Assembly (NCBI RefSeq): GCF_050624435.1
Contig: NC_134542.1
Location: 13,103,497-13,167,496 of the forward strand
Direction of reading: 5' to 3'
Length of the DNA: 64,000 bases
Origin: Tenrec ecaudatus
Taxonomy: Eukaryota; Chordata; Mammalia; Afrosoricida; Tenrecidae
Part shown: piece by piece, positions 35,585-46,542 of the stretch
Position numbering within the stretch: the first letter of the stretch is position 1
Layout of the letters: every line of letters begins with the position of its first letter
Program-made: the position numbers and the translations under genes
The notes under the pieces: model-generated
Seen by the model: only the letters and a program-made list of their open reading frames with translations
The model's database searches: none
Told to the model about the DNA's origin: nothing

Positions 35585-35964
35585 TACCAAAAGGTAGGGG
35601 ATACCACCAGGATGGGAAGATGAGGGGAGGAGACGTGGGGGGGGGGCAGGGAGGAAGGGGGAACCAATTGCAATGATTGATGCATAATCCCAATCCCCTC
35701 CCTGGGGATGAACAACAGAAATCTGGGTGAGGGTAGACAGCAGATGGTGTAAGATATGAAAACAATAATCATTTATCATTTATCAAGAGTCACAAGGGTG
35801 GGAGAGGCGGAGGGAGAGAAAAAAGAGGAGCTGATATCAAGGACTCAAATAGAAAGTAAATGTTTAGAAAATGATGGTGGCAACGCATATACAAAGAGGC
35901 TTGATATAATTGATGTATGGATGTTATAACAGATGAAAGAGCCCAATAAAATGATTTTTTAACT
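35585..35964 (+). mobile_element. L1 LINE 3' end
   Basis: 5'-truncated sense copy: 'gaggagctgatatcaaggac', 'gatggtggcaacgcatatac' and 'gagcccaataaaatgatttt'. It includes a G-run at about 35636-35646. Confidence 0.82.
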
Positions 35965-35997
35965 GAGTGCAAGAAAGAAGAAAATGTTTTAAAAATG

Positions 35998-36085
35998 ACT
36001 GTTGTGTTGATTGTACAACTCTTTTTTATATAATTGAACTATTGTGTGAGATGTGAATTATATGCCAATAAAGCTGTTTAAAAAG
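35998..36085 (+). mobile_element. Old L1 3' end
   Basis: Reads 'gtgttgattgtacaact' and 'gaattatatgccaataaagc', typical of old eutherian L1 3' ends. This is a different L1 type from the tail just upstream. Confidence 0.55.
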
Positions 36086-36089
36086 AAGA

Positions 36090-36865
36090 GGGGAAGCACA
36101 AATTACAATGATAAAAAAGGAAATTGTTGTCTTTTTTAATCATAAAAGTAATCAAGGCTCACTTCAAAATTAAGAACTTCCAGGGAGAAGGCAAAAATAA
36201 ATATTTGCTAACAATTTGAAGTATCTTCATTTATTGCCTTTAATGAAAAAGGTTTTATGATTTACATAGCTACAAGCATGATATACATGAAATATTTAAA
36301 ATAAAATCACGACATAATAAAGTTCTATTACATAATTTTAAAGCAATATTTGCCTCAACAATTTTATATCCACGAAGCACGTATGTTCTGTCATACAAAA
36401 TGCCAAAAGACTTCATGGAAAACATTGAAAGCAATCTTCTCTCCAAAGTTACAATTATCTGCTCTTCCTTGTTTTTGTTTCTACATTTCATGTGACATAT
36501 TTTACCACGGTTTACTTAGGTAATCTCCCCACCAACAACTTTGTTTCTTCGCAGTATTTTGCTATATATAAGAGAGGTGAACTTATTGTCAGGATATTCT
36601 CTTTTCCATCTTTTGATTATTTTTTGGAAAAAGTCTTAAAAGGTATACTTAAGAGGCAAGAGGAACCAGTTCATGGAGGTAGGTAGAATTGTCAGTGGGT
36701 TGGGATGCAGGCAGGACAAAAACTAATAAGCATCCCAGGCGGAGGAAAGAACACGCTCGTGTTTTGGAGAGTTCTTTCAGGCTGTTGCACACCTAGGGTA
36801 TGCCAAGTCTCTGATTCAAAGTCTTCTGATGAGCTTTCCTCCGCTTCTACAGAGGTCACTGTCAG
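36090..36865. other. Unassigned sequence
   Basis: No gene or recognised repeat. Confidence 0.35.
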
Positions 36866-36879
36866 TATCCACACCCCAA

Positions 36880-37055
36880 AGCCCATGTCAGCACGGTGAT
36901 TCTGACTCATGGCAGCCCTAGAAAGAGAGTGGAACAGTTCCACATGGTTCCCAAGGCTGTAACCTTTATGGAAGTACACAGCCTCCTCTTTCTACTACCG
37001 GCTGACTAGTGGCTTCAATCACAGCAAGCATTTTAACCATCTCACCACCAAGGCT
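36880..37055 (-). repeat. AfroSINE (antisense)
   Basis: Shows 'ggtgattctgactcatggc', 'cccaaggctgtaaccttta' and 'ccatctcaccaccaagg'. Confidence 0.68.
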
Positions 37056-37230
37056 GTTGACTTTGATTATAGGTATACTAAATCACATTAGAAGTGTTAG
37101 AAATGGTCACATTTTGTAGGGAAAGTGGCACTGTAATTGCCAATAGTTATTATGAGCCAGGGCGGCAGGCTGAAAACCATCTGGAAGATCAGCTACAATC
37201 ATTTGGATTCATAAAAGATGTCTGTTAACT

Positions 37231-37578
37231 GGGGACGGGTGGGGAAAGGGGAAACCGATCACAAGTTTGGATATGTAGGCCCCAAGGGGGACGAATAACA
37301 GAAATGAGGGCAACAGGAGACAATGGAAAGTATAAGGCATGACACCATGATAACAACAATAATAATGCATAATTGATCGAGGATTCATGAGGGTGGGAGT
37401 GTGTGGGAGGGAGGGGCAAAAAGAGGAGCTGATACCAAGGGCTCAAGTAGAAAGAAAGTATTTTGGAAATGTTGATGGCAACATAAATACAAGTGTGCTT
37501 AATACAATTGAATGATGGGTCATCATAATATCATAAGATTTGTAAGAGCCCCACAATAAAATTATATCTATAAAGAAA
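37231..37578 (+). mobile_element. L1 LINE 3' end with target duplication
   Basis: Sense L1 tail ('aggagctgataccaagggct', 'gagccccacaataaaatta') bounded by tctgttaact at 37221-37230 and again at 37579-37588. The tail has little pure A left. Confidence 0.9.
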
Positions 37579-37622
37579 TCTGTTAACTATCAAAGGTGAG
37601 AATGTTCTTCTTGGCCTTAGAT

Positions 37623-37780
37623 CAGTGGTTCTCAACCTCCCTAAAAATATGATCCTTTAATACAGTCCCTCATTGCTACTGCATCTCTGTAATTTTGCTA
37701 CTGATATGAATAGGGTGACCTCTGTGAAAGGGTCATTCGACCCCCCAAAGGGGTTGTGACCCACATGTTGAGAACCGCTG
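37623..37780 (-). mobile_element. SPIN-type non-autonomous hAT transposon (short form)
   Basis: Ends 'cagtggttctcaacct' and 'atgttgagaaccgctg' are inverted repeats. Flanking 8-mers are ccttagat and tcttagat (7 of 8 match), as expected for hAT insertion. Confidence 0.87.
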
Positions 37781-37938
37781 TCTTAGATAATCAGAAAAGT
37801 CAGACTGCTTAAGTAAGGCCACAGAAATGAGATCATCTCCTGAGTCCTAGCCAACTCTAAAATCCTGCACGCAATACTCAGACAATCTAAAGGTTTCCCT
37901 GACTTTAATACTGCTTGACACAAGGCTGGTCTAATTAC

Positions 37939-37941
<3 letters not shown>

Positions 37942-38003
<62 letters not shown>
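37942..38003. repeat. (AT)n microsatellite
   Basis: An uninterrupted AT dinucleotide run of about 60 bp. Confidence 0.97.
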
Positions 38004-38005
<2 letters not shown>

Positions 38006-39036
38006 CAATATATTTAATAAAAGAAGACTAAGCTAAGCAGAGGTGCCTATCAGCAAAACGGACTTCAAACATACTTCTCACAGTTAAGCCTTCTAAGGAA
38101 GAGGGGGTGAGTGTAGAGCAGCTAATTCAGAGTACCCAAGCAAACATGCTAAAACCAAGTGGATCACGGCCTCTTCAGCTTCCATGGCCATCGTAGCTTC
38201 CACACAGCCTGGGGCTCTGATGAACAACCTAGATGTTTTGTTTGTCAGAAAGTTCACACTTTACTTACTAAATGGCAAACAAGAGACTAGCAGCTACATT
38301 GAAGCAAATATGCTCCTCTTGCCCTGTGGACCAGTCTTTCCAATTATTCTAGCACAGATTTGCATTAGAGTTTAATGAACGGAAACTCCTATAAATAGCA
38401 TCTAGTAGGCAGGGAGTACAAAGACCACATATGGATGCTGAGAATTACCAGGCAGCCTCCCAACCTTAAAGCCCTCTAAGGAGCCCCGTCGTTCAAGTTT
38501 CTCAGTTGATCAGACTTCCTGCAATTCCAGTGAACAGACCAATTAAAGGCCTCCTCTGAAGCACATTTTCTTAGCTTGTTCTGATAGACTCATTTTCATA
38601 GACGTCAAATATGTATGAACCCTGACCAAGACAGTGTGCTTATTCACGTGTATGTTTTCTGACCAATGAGTCGTGGGTTAGATGCACAATTTGATGATTA
38701 GATCAGTTTTGTAAGCTGTTTAAAGCGGCCTCAGATATAGATTTATGTTCTAAAACACCGTCACTGTACAGAATAATGTGGATCACCAGTGCATACCAAC
38801 AGTCATTCTAAAAGAAACCACTAAGTCTGGCTTCTTTGATTATTTCCTAAAAGCAAACACTTTGCTGTTTTTTTAGGAAAGGGGAGATTAAGGGGTGTTA
38901 ATTCTTTGTGGTTGCTGTTGCTTGAATTAGGAGAGGAAAATTAGAAAGACCATAGATTGGAATCCTTGAGAAAACACAGTCCACTTTTTAGGTCTGAAGA
39001 CCTCAAATCCATGATATATAATAGATGTCTAATAGA
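38004..39036. other. Unassigned sequence
   Basis: No gene or recognised repeat in about 1 kb. Confidence 0.35.
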
Positions 39037-39044
39037 ATTTAGAG

Positions 39045-39528
39045 CAGTGGTTCTCAACCTGTGGGTCATAACCCCTTTGGGGGTAGAACAACACTTTCAC
39101 AGGGGTCGCCTAAGACAATTGGAAAACACAAATTTCGGTTGGTCTTAGGAACTGAGACACCACTCCACTGTCTCCAGGCGGGTCCACCCACATGCAGGTC
39201 CACCCCACATATGAACATCCAGTGTGAAGACTGTTACCCATGCTACAACATGCTTCAAGACAAAGTTTCATTTATTTGTCATTAGAAATCAATATTTCCC
39301 AATATATAATTACATATTGTTTATGTGATTAATCACTATGCTTTAATTTTGCTCAATTTGTAACAATGAAAATACATCTTGCAGATCAGATATTTACATG
39401 ATGCTTCATAATAGCAGCAAAATGACAGTGATGAAGTAGCAATGAAAATAATTGTATGGTTGGGGGGTCACCACCACATGAGGAACTGCATTAAAGGGCC
39501 GCGGCATGAGGAAGGTGGAGAACCACTG
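39045..39528 (+). mobile_element. SPIN-type non-autonomous hAT transposon (long form, 484 bp)
   Basis: The most complete copy here. It starts 'cagtggttctcaacctgtgg' and ends 'gtggagaaccactg', an inverted repeat. The inside matches my memory of SPIN elements ('gaaatcaatatttcccaata', 'gggtcaccaccacatgagg'). Flanks atttagag and ctctggag both look like decayed forms of the hAT preference nTCTAGAn. No transposase is encoded, so movement needed a partner element. Confidence 0.9.
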
Positions 39529-39789
39529 CTCTGGAGTATCTAAAAGTAAGACTCTGTTCAATTGGGGGCATAGAAGGGAAGGGAGAGTGTCTTTCCATGG
39601 ATAACATCCCTAGATACTTAAAAGTAATTATAATTCCTCCCCTCTAATTTTAATATTATCTCCCAGTAACATCAGAATGCACATTCCATTTAAAATATGT
39701 TCAAGTCCCATAAGTAGATTTGTCCATTCAGTTTGACAAATATCAACACCGTGAGTGTTTTGAGTGATATACAAACACCATCCTAATTG

Positions 39790-40050
39790 CAATCATGCAA
39801 ACATATGTATATTTATATATATACTATATATACAAATATATAGATTTATATTTATATATAAATATATATTTATATATACAAATATATATACACAATTTTC
39901 AGCTGTTAGAAAATTATATTTGGATACATATATACTTAAGTAGTTCACTATAGTTGTATATAGGGTTAAAAACAGGATGTTACCTTGAGAAATATATTGC
40001 ATTTATATGATGTATATACAATGCATCTATAATATACATCTACATATACA
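39790..40050. repeat. AT-rich low-complexity region
   Basis: Repeated 'tatatata' and 'tttatata' blocks over about 250 bp. Short open frames in it are artefacts of composition. Confidence 0.9.
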
Positions 40051-40162
40051 CATGAAATGTGTGTTGCTTTGTGCAACAGTATGACATTGATGGTTTCAAA
40101 TTATCATGGAAATTGGCAAACACTACCAATCAGGAGTCAGTTTTTAAATTCTCAACAAATTC

Positions 40163-40868
40163 CCGGGAGCTCTGGTGGCATAGACGTCATATTTGGGGGG
40201 CTAAAAACAAGGTAAGCAGTTGGAAAGCACCCGTTGCTCTGTAGGCACAAGCCATCAACAGTTACAGTCTCAGAACCCCTCACAAGTATTCAATTCTGCC
40301 TTGTAAGGTTGATGGGGGTGGGGCAGTTACATAATCTAGTGTCAACTTGAGACTATTAAGAATGAAGGGGTGGAGTTTAGCCTGTTATTTGGGTCACAGC
40401 TTGATGACCTCTTTTGGAGGTCCTACAAAAATAAATCACTCACTAGAGGAGAGACACAAGCCCTGTGAGACATTCCTGTTCACAAGCCACATGGAGTTCT
40501 GCTGAAGGAGCCAGAGCTCTGGAGCTGGAGGACCCACATGGAGACCCACACCAGTGCTGAGATGCTTTCACCACCACTGGATCCACAAGACTTCCCACCC
40601 ACTGCCCAGTGATCTTCCTGCACTCGGCGTCATTATTGAAAGGCTGCATGAGTCTAAAAAGGAATGTATGGGCCTTTATCGACATAAAGGGTAATATAGG
40701 ACTTAGGGACTTTATCTAGACTGGACTTGGATGTTGTCTTAATGTACAATTGCTCTTTCATTTAAAGTTCTCTCTTACACACTTGAGTGTGTATGAATTT
40801 GTGTCTGTAGTCTGGACTAACACAGTGGGAATCAACTGAAAGGCAGTGAGTTTTGAGTTTTAACAAGT
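40163..40868 (+). repeat. AfroSINE split by an LTR-like element
   Basis: The SINE head and body occupy 40163-40318 ('gagctctggtggcatag', 'caattctgccttgtaagg'). The 3' end resumes at 40825-40868 ('gggaatcaactgaaaggcag'). The element at 40319-40824 sits between, so the SINE is older. Confidence 0.72.
40319..40824 (+). mobile_element. ERVL-type LTR-like element (copy 5)
   Basis: TG...CA ends: 'tggggcagttacataatct' and 'ctggactaacaca'. Flanking 5-mers are ggggg and gtggg (4 of 5 match). It is complete at both ends and about 506 bp long. No internal retroviral sequence accompanies it. Confidence 0.75.
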
Positions 40869-40869
40869 T

Positions 40870-41175
40870 CCCAGATAATGACAATGCTATTGGTACTGCG
40901 ATGATAGTACATTTGAGATAACTCAAGGACAATTATTTCTAACTTAAGTTGAAAATGAGCAAACATGCATTGAGCTCAGACATCACTTTGCCTTTAGCCT
41001 CACACACATGCATATTATATAAGTTTCAACCACAGGCTTATATACCACAGCTGGTTCATGGCTACACCAACACTCTGACCCAGACAGGGGCTTACTGCAC
41101 ATAACACAGTAGCAAAGGGGTGGCAGTATTCCATTCTTGGTAGAGACTTGCCACTTAGATGCTTGCAATTAATGT
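40870..41175. other. Unassigned sequence
   Basis: No recognised feature. Confidence 0.3.
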
Positions 41176-41179
41176 TCTG

Positions 41180-41320
41180 ATCCATTTAATTCATTCATGT
41201 ATTGAACCGCTCCTCTGTGTTAAATGTTTTATACTGGCTACAAGAATCCTGAGATTTGCTATTGCTCTTTTACAGATGTAGAAACTAAGATTCATACATA
41301 TTCCTGGCAGTCTGAATCAG
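41180..41320 (-). repeat. Ancient repeat (L2/MIR-like)
   Basis: Has 'taattcattcatgtattgaa' followed by a decayed 'cactggctacaag' and 'ttttacagatgtagaaact', the pattern of old mammalian SINE/LINE2 ends. Confidence 0.4.
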
Positions 41321-42100
41321 TTGAGCACTATATTAAAAATTACTTTGCTTCTACCTACCATAAAGTCTAACACTGTTATTTATCGCAAATCACCTCTCCT
41401 GATAACAGAATCGCTTACATGACTAAATGACTAACTAGTTCAATTTTTTTCAGGTTGCTGCTAGCCTTAAAGCAGGTGTCAGCGGCCATCCATCTTTCTT
41501 CAAAGAACCACCATGTTATTCCCTAGTCATTTTTTCTTTACCTTGTCTGTGAATCCCCTTCTTGTTATCATGGAATGACAATGGAGCCGTTTTCTAGCAA
41601 TTCTCAACCATGAAGCAGCAGTGCAATCAAGTATTATTTGAATTCTTGGGGTGGGAGGGAATCTGTAGCATAAGATTCAAGCTCTCTTTCTCTACTCAGG
41701 CTAATAATATCTCAACATTCAATCAGATCCCAGACATCAAAGCCCCAGAATGCATGTAGATGCTTTTCATTGTAAAGGGACAGGCTTTAAAGTCACCGAG
41801 AGAACAAAAAGGAATGAAAACAGATGCAAACCCAGAGCTGTTTCTCTATGCTTTATTACTATTCATACCAGCACAACATGAATGCCCTAGATGCTTATGT
41901 ATTCAGGGCCATGGTAGGTTCTGAGTAGACAAAGATGAATAAGTTGGTGACATTGACTCCTAAGAGGTTGCTACACACTCCCTGGGCTGACAGAAGCTAG
42001 AATCTTTGATAAAAATAAGACACATCAGATTCAGTTACAAGGAGCTATGTGTACACGCATCTGAAAATTAAAATAGTTTTAGCAAACCAGTAACAATACT
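41321..42100. other. Mostly unassigned; weak ancient repeat at about 41885-41995
   Basis: No gene seen. The segment with 'gtagacaaagatgaataagt' resembles an old L2-like repeat but the match is weak. Confidence 0.3.
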
Positions 42101-42104
42101 TGTA

Positions 42105-42328
42105 GCCTAATCTTTGGACAAGCTGTCAGGAGAGACCAATCCCTGGAGAAGGGCATCGTGCTGGAGAAAGTAGAAAGGGGTCCGGAAAGAGGAAAGCCCG
42201 TGGATTTTCACGGTGACTGTGACCATGGCTCAAACGTGAGAACAGCTCTGAAAATGGGTCGCCTTTTGTTCTGTTGTACACAGGGTCGTGACCACCTCCA
42301 CAGCAGCAAACAATAGCAACAACATTTT
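42105..42328 (+). mobile_element. RTE LINE 3' terminus
   Basis: Contains 'agctgtcaggagagaccaat', 'gagaagggcatcgtgctgg' and ends in a CAA-rich tail. Confidence 0.87.
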
Positions 42329-42352
42329 TTATAACTCCTACTAATCAATATA

Positions 42353-42605
42353 AGAAGTCTTGGTGGCACAAATATGTAATTGCCCCACTGCTAACCCAAA
42401 GGATGACAATTCCCAAAATGCAGCTATCCCAGGGGAGAACAACTTGGCAGTCTGCTTCCATAAGTGTCCAGGTAAGGACACTGTGGGGGGATTGTACCTT
42501 GTTACAATTGTATCCCAATCCATCCGTCCATCCAGACACCCACATGGGGTGGATGTCGGTTGGGGAAAAAAAATAAACAACTCCATGGCACCCAACAAAA
42601 ACAAT
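42353..42605 (+). repeat. AfroSINE, expanded or rearranged
   Basis: Head 'gaagtcttggtggcacaa', body 'cttggcagtctgcttccat', then 'ccatccgtccatccag' and an end near 'caactccatggcacccaac'. It is longer than the standard SINE, mainly through the extra CATC-rich part. Confidence 0.55.
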
Positions 42606-42950
42606 TTCTCAATTTTCCTGGGGGAAAAAAGAGAGAGAGATTAGAAAGGGCAAAGACAAATTCTGCGTGAGTAGAGAGGAGGAGTCAGTGTTAAACCGTC
42701 TTGTGAGAGTGGGAAAACATCTTGATCCAGGACTCCAGTGACCTCTGAAAGGTTTTTGTAAGGAACCAAAGCTTCACGTAGCGGGGGCTGGGGGAGAGCA
42801 TTTCATCGTTTCATCTTCAGGAAACAAGAAAGGTGAATCAAAAGAATGGAAATATGAATCTGGAATGAGAGACTACCCTTGCTCTAGCATCTCAATGATG
42901 TCGTAACTTTAGTCCTGCACCTTCCCCAGTTCTGCTTTCCTGGTGGCACC
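42606..42950. other. Unassigned sequence
   Basis: No recognised feature. Confidence 0.3.
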
Positions 42951-42955
42951 AATCG

Positions 42956-43072
42956 AAGGAGCCCCGGTGATGCAGGGGGTAAGCGCTCAGTGGCAAGCAA
43001 ACGGTCCACTGTTTGAACCCACCACCTGCCCAAGGAGATCAAGAGGCCAATCTGTTTCTGTAAAGATTGCTG
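42956..43072 (+). repeat. AfroSINE 5' part
   Basis: Well-kept head 'ggagccccggtgatgcaggg' and 'ccactgtttgaacccacc'. The 3' part is replaced by antisense RTE. Confidence 0.75.
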
Positions 43073-44228
43073 TTGTTGGCAGATGCTATTGAGTTGCTTC
43101 TGACCCACAGCGATCCTATGCACTGCACGAGAGAAGGAAGCATTTCCCGGGCACTGCACCATCCTCACGAGTGTGCCTATGCTTGAACCGCCCATTGAGG
43201 GCCTTCTCTTCTTTACAGCCTCTACCTCCCCAAGCATGATGTGCTTCTCCACAGATTGCTATCTTCTAACAATTTGTTCTAAGCATATAAGATCAACTCT
43301 CTCCGTCCTGGCCTCTAAGGAGCTCTGTGGCTGTATTTCTTCTGACAGATTTGTTTGCTCTTTTAGCAGTAGATGGTGCGTTCAATATTCTTCATCAGCA
43401 CCAAATTCAAAAGCATTGTTCCTTCTTTAGTCTCCCTTCTTCAATGTCCCACTTTCACATGCAAATGAGGCAATTGAAAATACCCTGGCTTGGGTCAGGT
43501 GACCTTAGTCCTCAAAGGAAGCTCCTGCTTTTCCACACTCTAATGAGGTCTTGGGCAGCAGAATGATCTCCTAACTGCTTTTCTATGAATGGTGATTAGG
43601 GATCCCAGAAAGACACAATCCTTCTCCACTTATCATGACCTGTAGGTCCAATTGTGAAGATCTGACTCTTCTTTAAATTGAGTTGAAATTCATATTGAAG
43701 GCTGTCATCCTTGATCTTCATCAGCAAATGCTTCAAGTCCTCCCCGCTTTCAGCAAGCCGTGTGCCATGCATACACCTGGGTTGTCAATAAGCCTTCCTC
43801 CACCCTGATGCCACATTCTTCTTCATGGATGCCAGCTTCTCAGATGACTATCTCAGCATCCAGATTGAACAAGCATGGTGAGAGGATACGGCCCTATCAC
43901 ACAACATCTCTGATCTTAAACCACACAGTATTCCATTGTTCCACTCACACAATTGTCTCTTGATCCATATACAAGTTCTGAATAAGCACAAGGATGTGGT
44001 CTGGAATTCCCATTCTTCTCAGAGTCATCCACAGTTGGTTATGATCCAAACAGTGGAGTGCTTTTGTATATTTAATAAACCACAAATACACATCTTTCCA
44101 GTCTTCTCTGCTTCCCGTCAAGATCCATGTGACACCAGCAAGGACATCCCTTGTTCCACATCCTCTTCTGAATCTGGCCTGAATCTCTGGCAGCTCCCTG
44201 CCAATGTACTGCTGCAACCACTGTAAGG
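43073..44228 (-). mobile_element. RTE LINE 3' half (antisense), includes reverse-transcriptase remnant
   Basis: Long antisense RTE from 3' terminus into the reverse transcriptase. The minus-strand frame 44280-43945 shows 'YIGRELPEIQARFRRGCGTR' and 'NQLWMTLRRMGIPDHILVLI'. The DYAKAFD-type motif is degraded to IKYTKALH. Frames are interrupted elsewhere. Confidence 0.9.
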
Positions 44229-44384
44229 AATGCAACCTTGGGAACCCCGTTGGGAAGTTGTGTTCTGTAAATAGGGTCACTCGGAGGGTTTAGGGTTTCT
44301 ACCTGTGATACTTGTTCATTTAAGATCATATTTAAAAGGTAGTTGATGACCCTAAAAAAGTCAACTAATAGAGTCCTTTGACAC

Positions 44385-44500
44385 CGTTCTACTCGCAGAG
44401 AGCTATAGTGTGAGAAACTCATGGAGGCAGTTCTCCCCTGTCTCTTTATGAGTCAGCATGAACTCCACGGCAGTGGGCGAGAGTGAAAGATCTTTTTTTT
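44385..44500 (+). repeat. AfroSINE 3' half
   Basis: Shows 'ggaggcagttctcccctgtc', 'tatgagtcagcatgaactcc' and 'acggcagtgggcgag'. Another short SINE 3' piece may lie at 44229-44290. Confidence 0.6.
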
Positions 44501-44509
44501 AAAAGATTG

Positions 44510-44985
44510 TGAAACTGAAGAGAACGTATAACAATAAAAATTGGACCATTCATCTTAGTGAAGTAGAATGATTCCAAACAGGTTCTCTTATCCTGGTTTC
44601 TGGTGAACTTCAAAGGTGCATTTTTCTCTTGACTTTCATCATTTTATCTTTTCTGGTTAAACATATCGAACTATATCCCATGAAAAAATGCTCTCTTTTA
44701 ATCGTTAAGGCCGACACTCATCAAGGTTTTCTTTCCAAGACCTCCTCTACAATGGAGTGCACAGCCAGAAGCACCTTCTACAGCACTGGCGACGCCGTCT
44801 GTAGAAATATTGCTCCAGAATACAAACAAAGGGAATCAGAATCAGGGGATTCCCTCAAAGAAGCCTGGGAATAAAATTAGGGTACAACTTTCCATGGTCT
44901 TCACAATCTTATTTAATATCAAGCGCCATGATATTTCCCTGTAAATATTACCAAGAAGTGCTTACTCCATCTCCATGCAAGCGCA
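44510..44985. other. Unassigned sequence
   Basis: No gene or recognised repeat. Confidence 0.35.
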
Positions 44986-45848
44986 CAGTTGTCGGTCAGT
45001 CTGTCATACTGTGGCAGCTTGCCTCTGGCTGTGAGGCTGAAACTTATGCCACAAACACTGCAAATGCCAGCAGGGTCACCCGTGGGGAATAGGTTTCAGC
45101 AGACACTCAAGACAAAGGAAAAAGTGGGATGAAAGAAGTAGGTGTCTACCTCTGAAACATGGGTAACTAAAAACCTTCTCATTAAAAAGAAAGATGGCCG
45201 GGCATGGAGCCAGAAGATGAGCCCCTCACGCTGGAAGGCATTCAAAATTAAGTTGGGGAAGAGTTGCATCTTCAAAATAGAGTCAACCGAATGAGGATGA
45301 TGGGTCAGGGTGCTCTGGACCTTTATTTGCTGATGGAGCATGACTCAGAATTAGAAGAAACAGCTCTCAACACCCATGACTAACCAGGTATAGAATATGA
45401 AAATTGTAAAAGTGGAATTCATCAAACATTAAATTGAATGCCCATGATCAATATCCCAGGTATTAATGAGCAAAAAATAAACTGATTGGCCATTTTGAAT
45501 TGAATAATCATATGGTTTACTATGCAGGGTATGACAAATTCAAGAGAAATAGCATCAATGCATAGTTAAAAAGAGTATTTCAAGATATATGTTGAAGTGT
45601 GATGCTCTCTGTCATATGATATAATATCTATACATTGAAAATGAAATCAAATTAACACAATTATTATTCAAATTTACACACCAACACCAAATCTAGAGAT
45701 GAAGGCATTGGATTTTTATTAAATCTGAAATTGACCAAATGTGCAATCAAGTTGCGTTGGTCATGGCTGGTGATTGTACTGTCAAATTTGAGAGTGAAGA
45801 CAGTTGAAAAACATGACCTGGAGTACAGAAGCTCACGGGAGATTGCAT

Positions 45849-45864
45849 GAAAGCATTTTGCAGG
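45849..45864 (+). repeat. Target-site duplication, left copy (FABP5 retrocopy)
   Basis: gaaagcattttgcagg. It matches 46543-46558 at 15 of 16 positions. It lies inside RTE sequence and marks L1-type insertion. Confidence 0.92.
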
Positions 45865-45929
45865 GACACCTCGCTCGCCCGCCACGCTCTCCTCGACCTT
45901 CTCCGCTCGCCTGCCGGTCCTCGCCCACC

Positions 45930-46337
45930 ATGGCCACCATTGAGCAGTTCGTGGGAAGATGGCGCCTGGTGGACAGCAAAGGCTTTGATGAGTACATGAA
46001 GGAACTAGGAGTGGGAATGGCTCTTCGGAAAATGGGGGCGATGGCCAAGCCTGACTGTGTCATCACTTGTGATGGCAAAGCCCTCACTGTGAAAACGGAG
46101 AGCACTTTGAAAACCACACAGTTTTCTTGTAACCTGGGAGAGAAGTTTGAAGAAACCACAGCTGACGGCAGAAAAACTCAGACTGTCTGCAACTTCACAG
46201 ATGGTGTTTTGGTTCAACACCAGGATTGGGATGGGAAGGAGAGCACAATAACCAGAAAATTGGAAAATGGAAAATTAGTGGTGGAATGCGTTATGAACAA
46301 TGTCACCTGTACTCGGACCTACGAAAAAGTAGAATAA
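45930..46337 (+). CDS. FABP5: Intact FABP5 retrogene (epidermal-type fatty acid-binding protein)
   Basis: FABP5 is a cytosolic beta-barrel carrier of long-chain fatty acids that also delivers ligands to nuclear receptors. The frame is 135 codons, the usual FABP5 length, and has no stop or frameshift. It starts MATIEQFVGRW, with the family signature at residues 9-26. The ligand-binding triad Arg109, Arg129 and Tyr131 is kept. So are the disulfide-forming Cys120 and Cys127, and the Lys24/Arg33/Lys34 nuclear-localisation residues. Differences from human FABP5 recalled from memory are mostly conservative. I chose the ATG at 45930 because it sits in a strong Kozak context (cccaccATGG); an in-frame extension to 45804 is RTE sequence. 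It is intronless with a poly(A) tail and target duplications, so it is a retrocopy. Intact sequence may reflect either recent origin or selection; expression is unknown. Confidence 0.9.
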   Translation: MATIEQFVGRWRLVDSKGFDEYMKELGVGMALRKMGAMAKPDCVITCDGKALTVKTESTLKTTQFSCNLGEKFEETTADGRKTQTVCNFTDGVLVQHQDWDGKESTITRKLENGKLVVECVMNNVTCTRTYEKVE

Positions 46338-46504
46338 AATTTCCATCATCACTTGGACAAGAATTAGCTGAGAAGGAACAAGCTCAGTTCAATGAGCAAA
46401 TCTCCGTACTGCTTTGTTGTCGATGTATTCCATTACTTCGATCACACACGTTTTACATGCAACTCTTTCCAAGTGTTGACTTGATTAGGATCACCCCTCT
46501 GATG

Positions 46505-46510
46505 AATAAA
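46505..46510 (+). terminator. Poly(A) signal AATAAA of the FABP5 retrocopy
   Basis: AATAAA lies about 20 bp before the poly(A) run. A second AATAAA-like run (from about 46527) merges with the tail. This is the inherited 3' processing signal of the parent mRNA. Confidence 0.75.
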
Positions 46511-46542
46511 TGAATGTGTTTGTGCTAATAAAAAAAAAAAAA

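Larger units (their letters stand above)
45865..46542 (+). other. FABP5: FABP5 retrocopy insertion unit (5'UTR, ORF, 3'UTR, poly(A))
   Basis: The 678-bp insert has a GC-rich 5'UTR (45865-45929), the reading frame, a 3'UTR and a poly(A) run (about 46529-46542). There are no introns, while FABP genes normally have four exons. Flanking duplications and the A-tail show copying from mRNA by the L1 machinery. The insert is in the same orientation as the host RTE. No upstream promoter of its own can be inferred. Confidence 0.93.

Noticed and set aside
45804-45929. In-frame N-terminal extension of the FABP5 frame (177 codons in total)
   Set aside because: The extra part is RTE sequence, the target duplication and the 5'UTR. 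The normal FABP5 start at 45930 has the better context.
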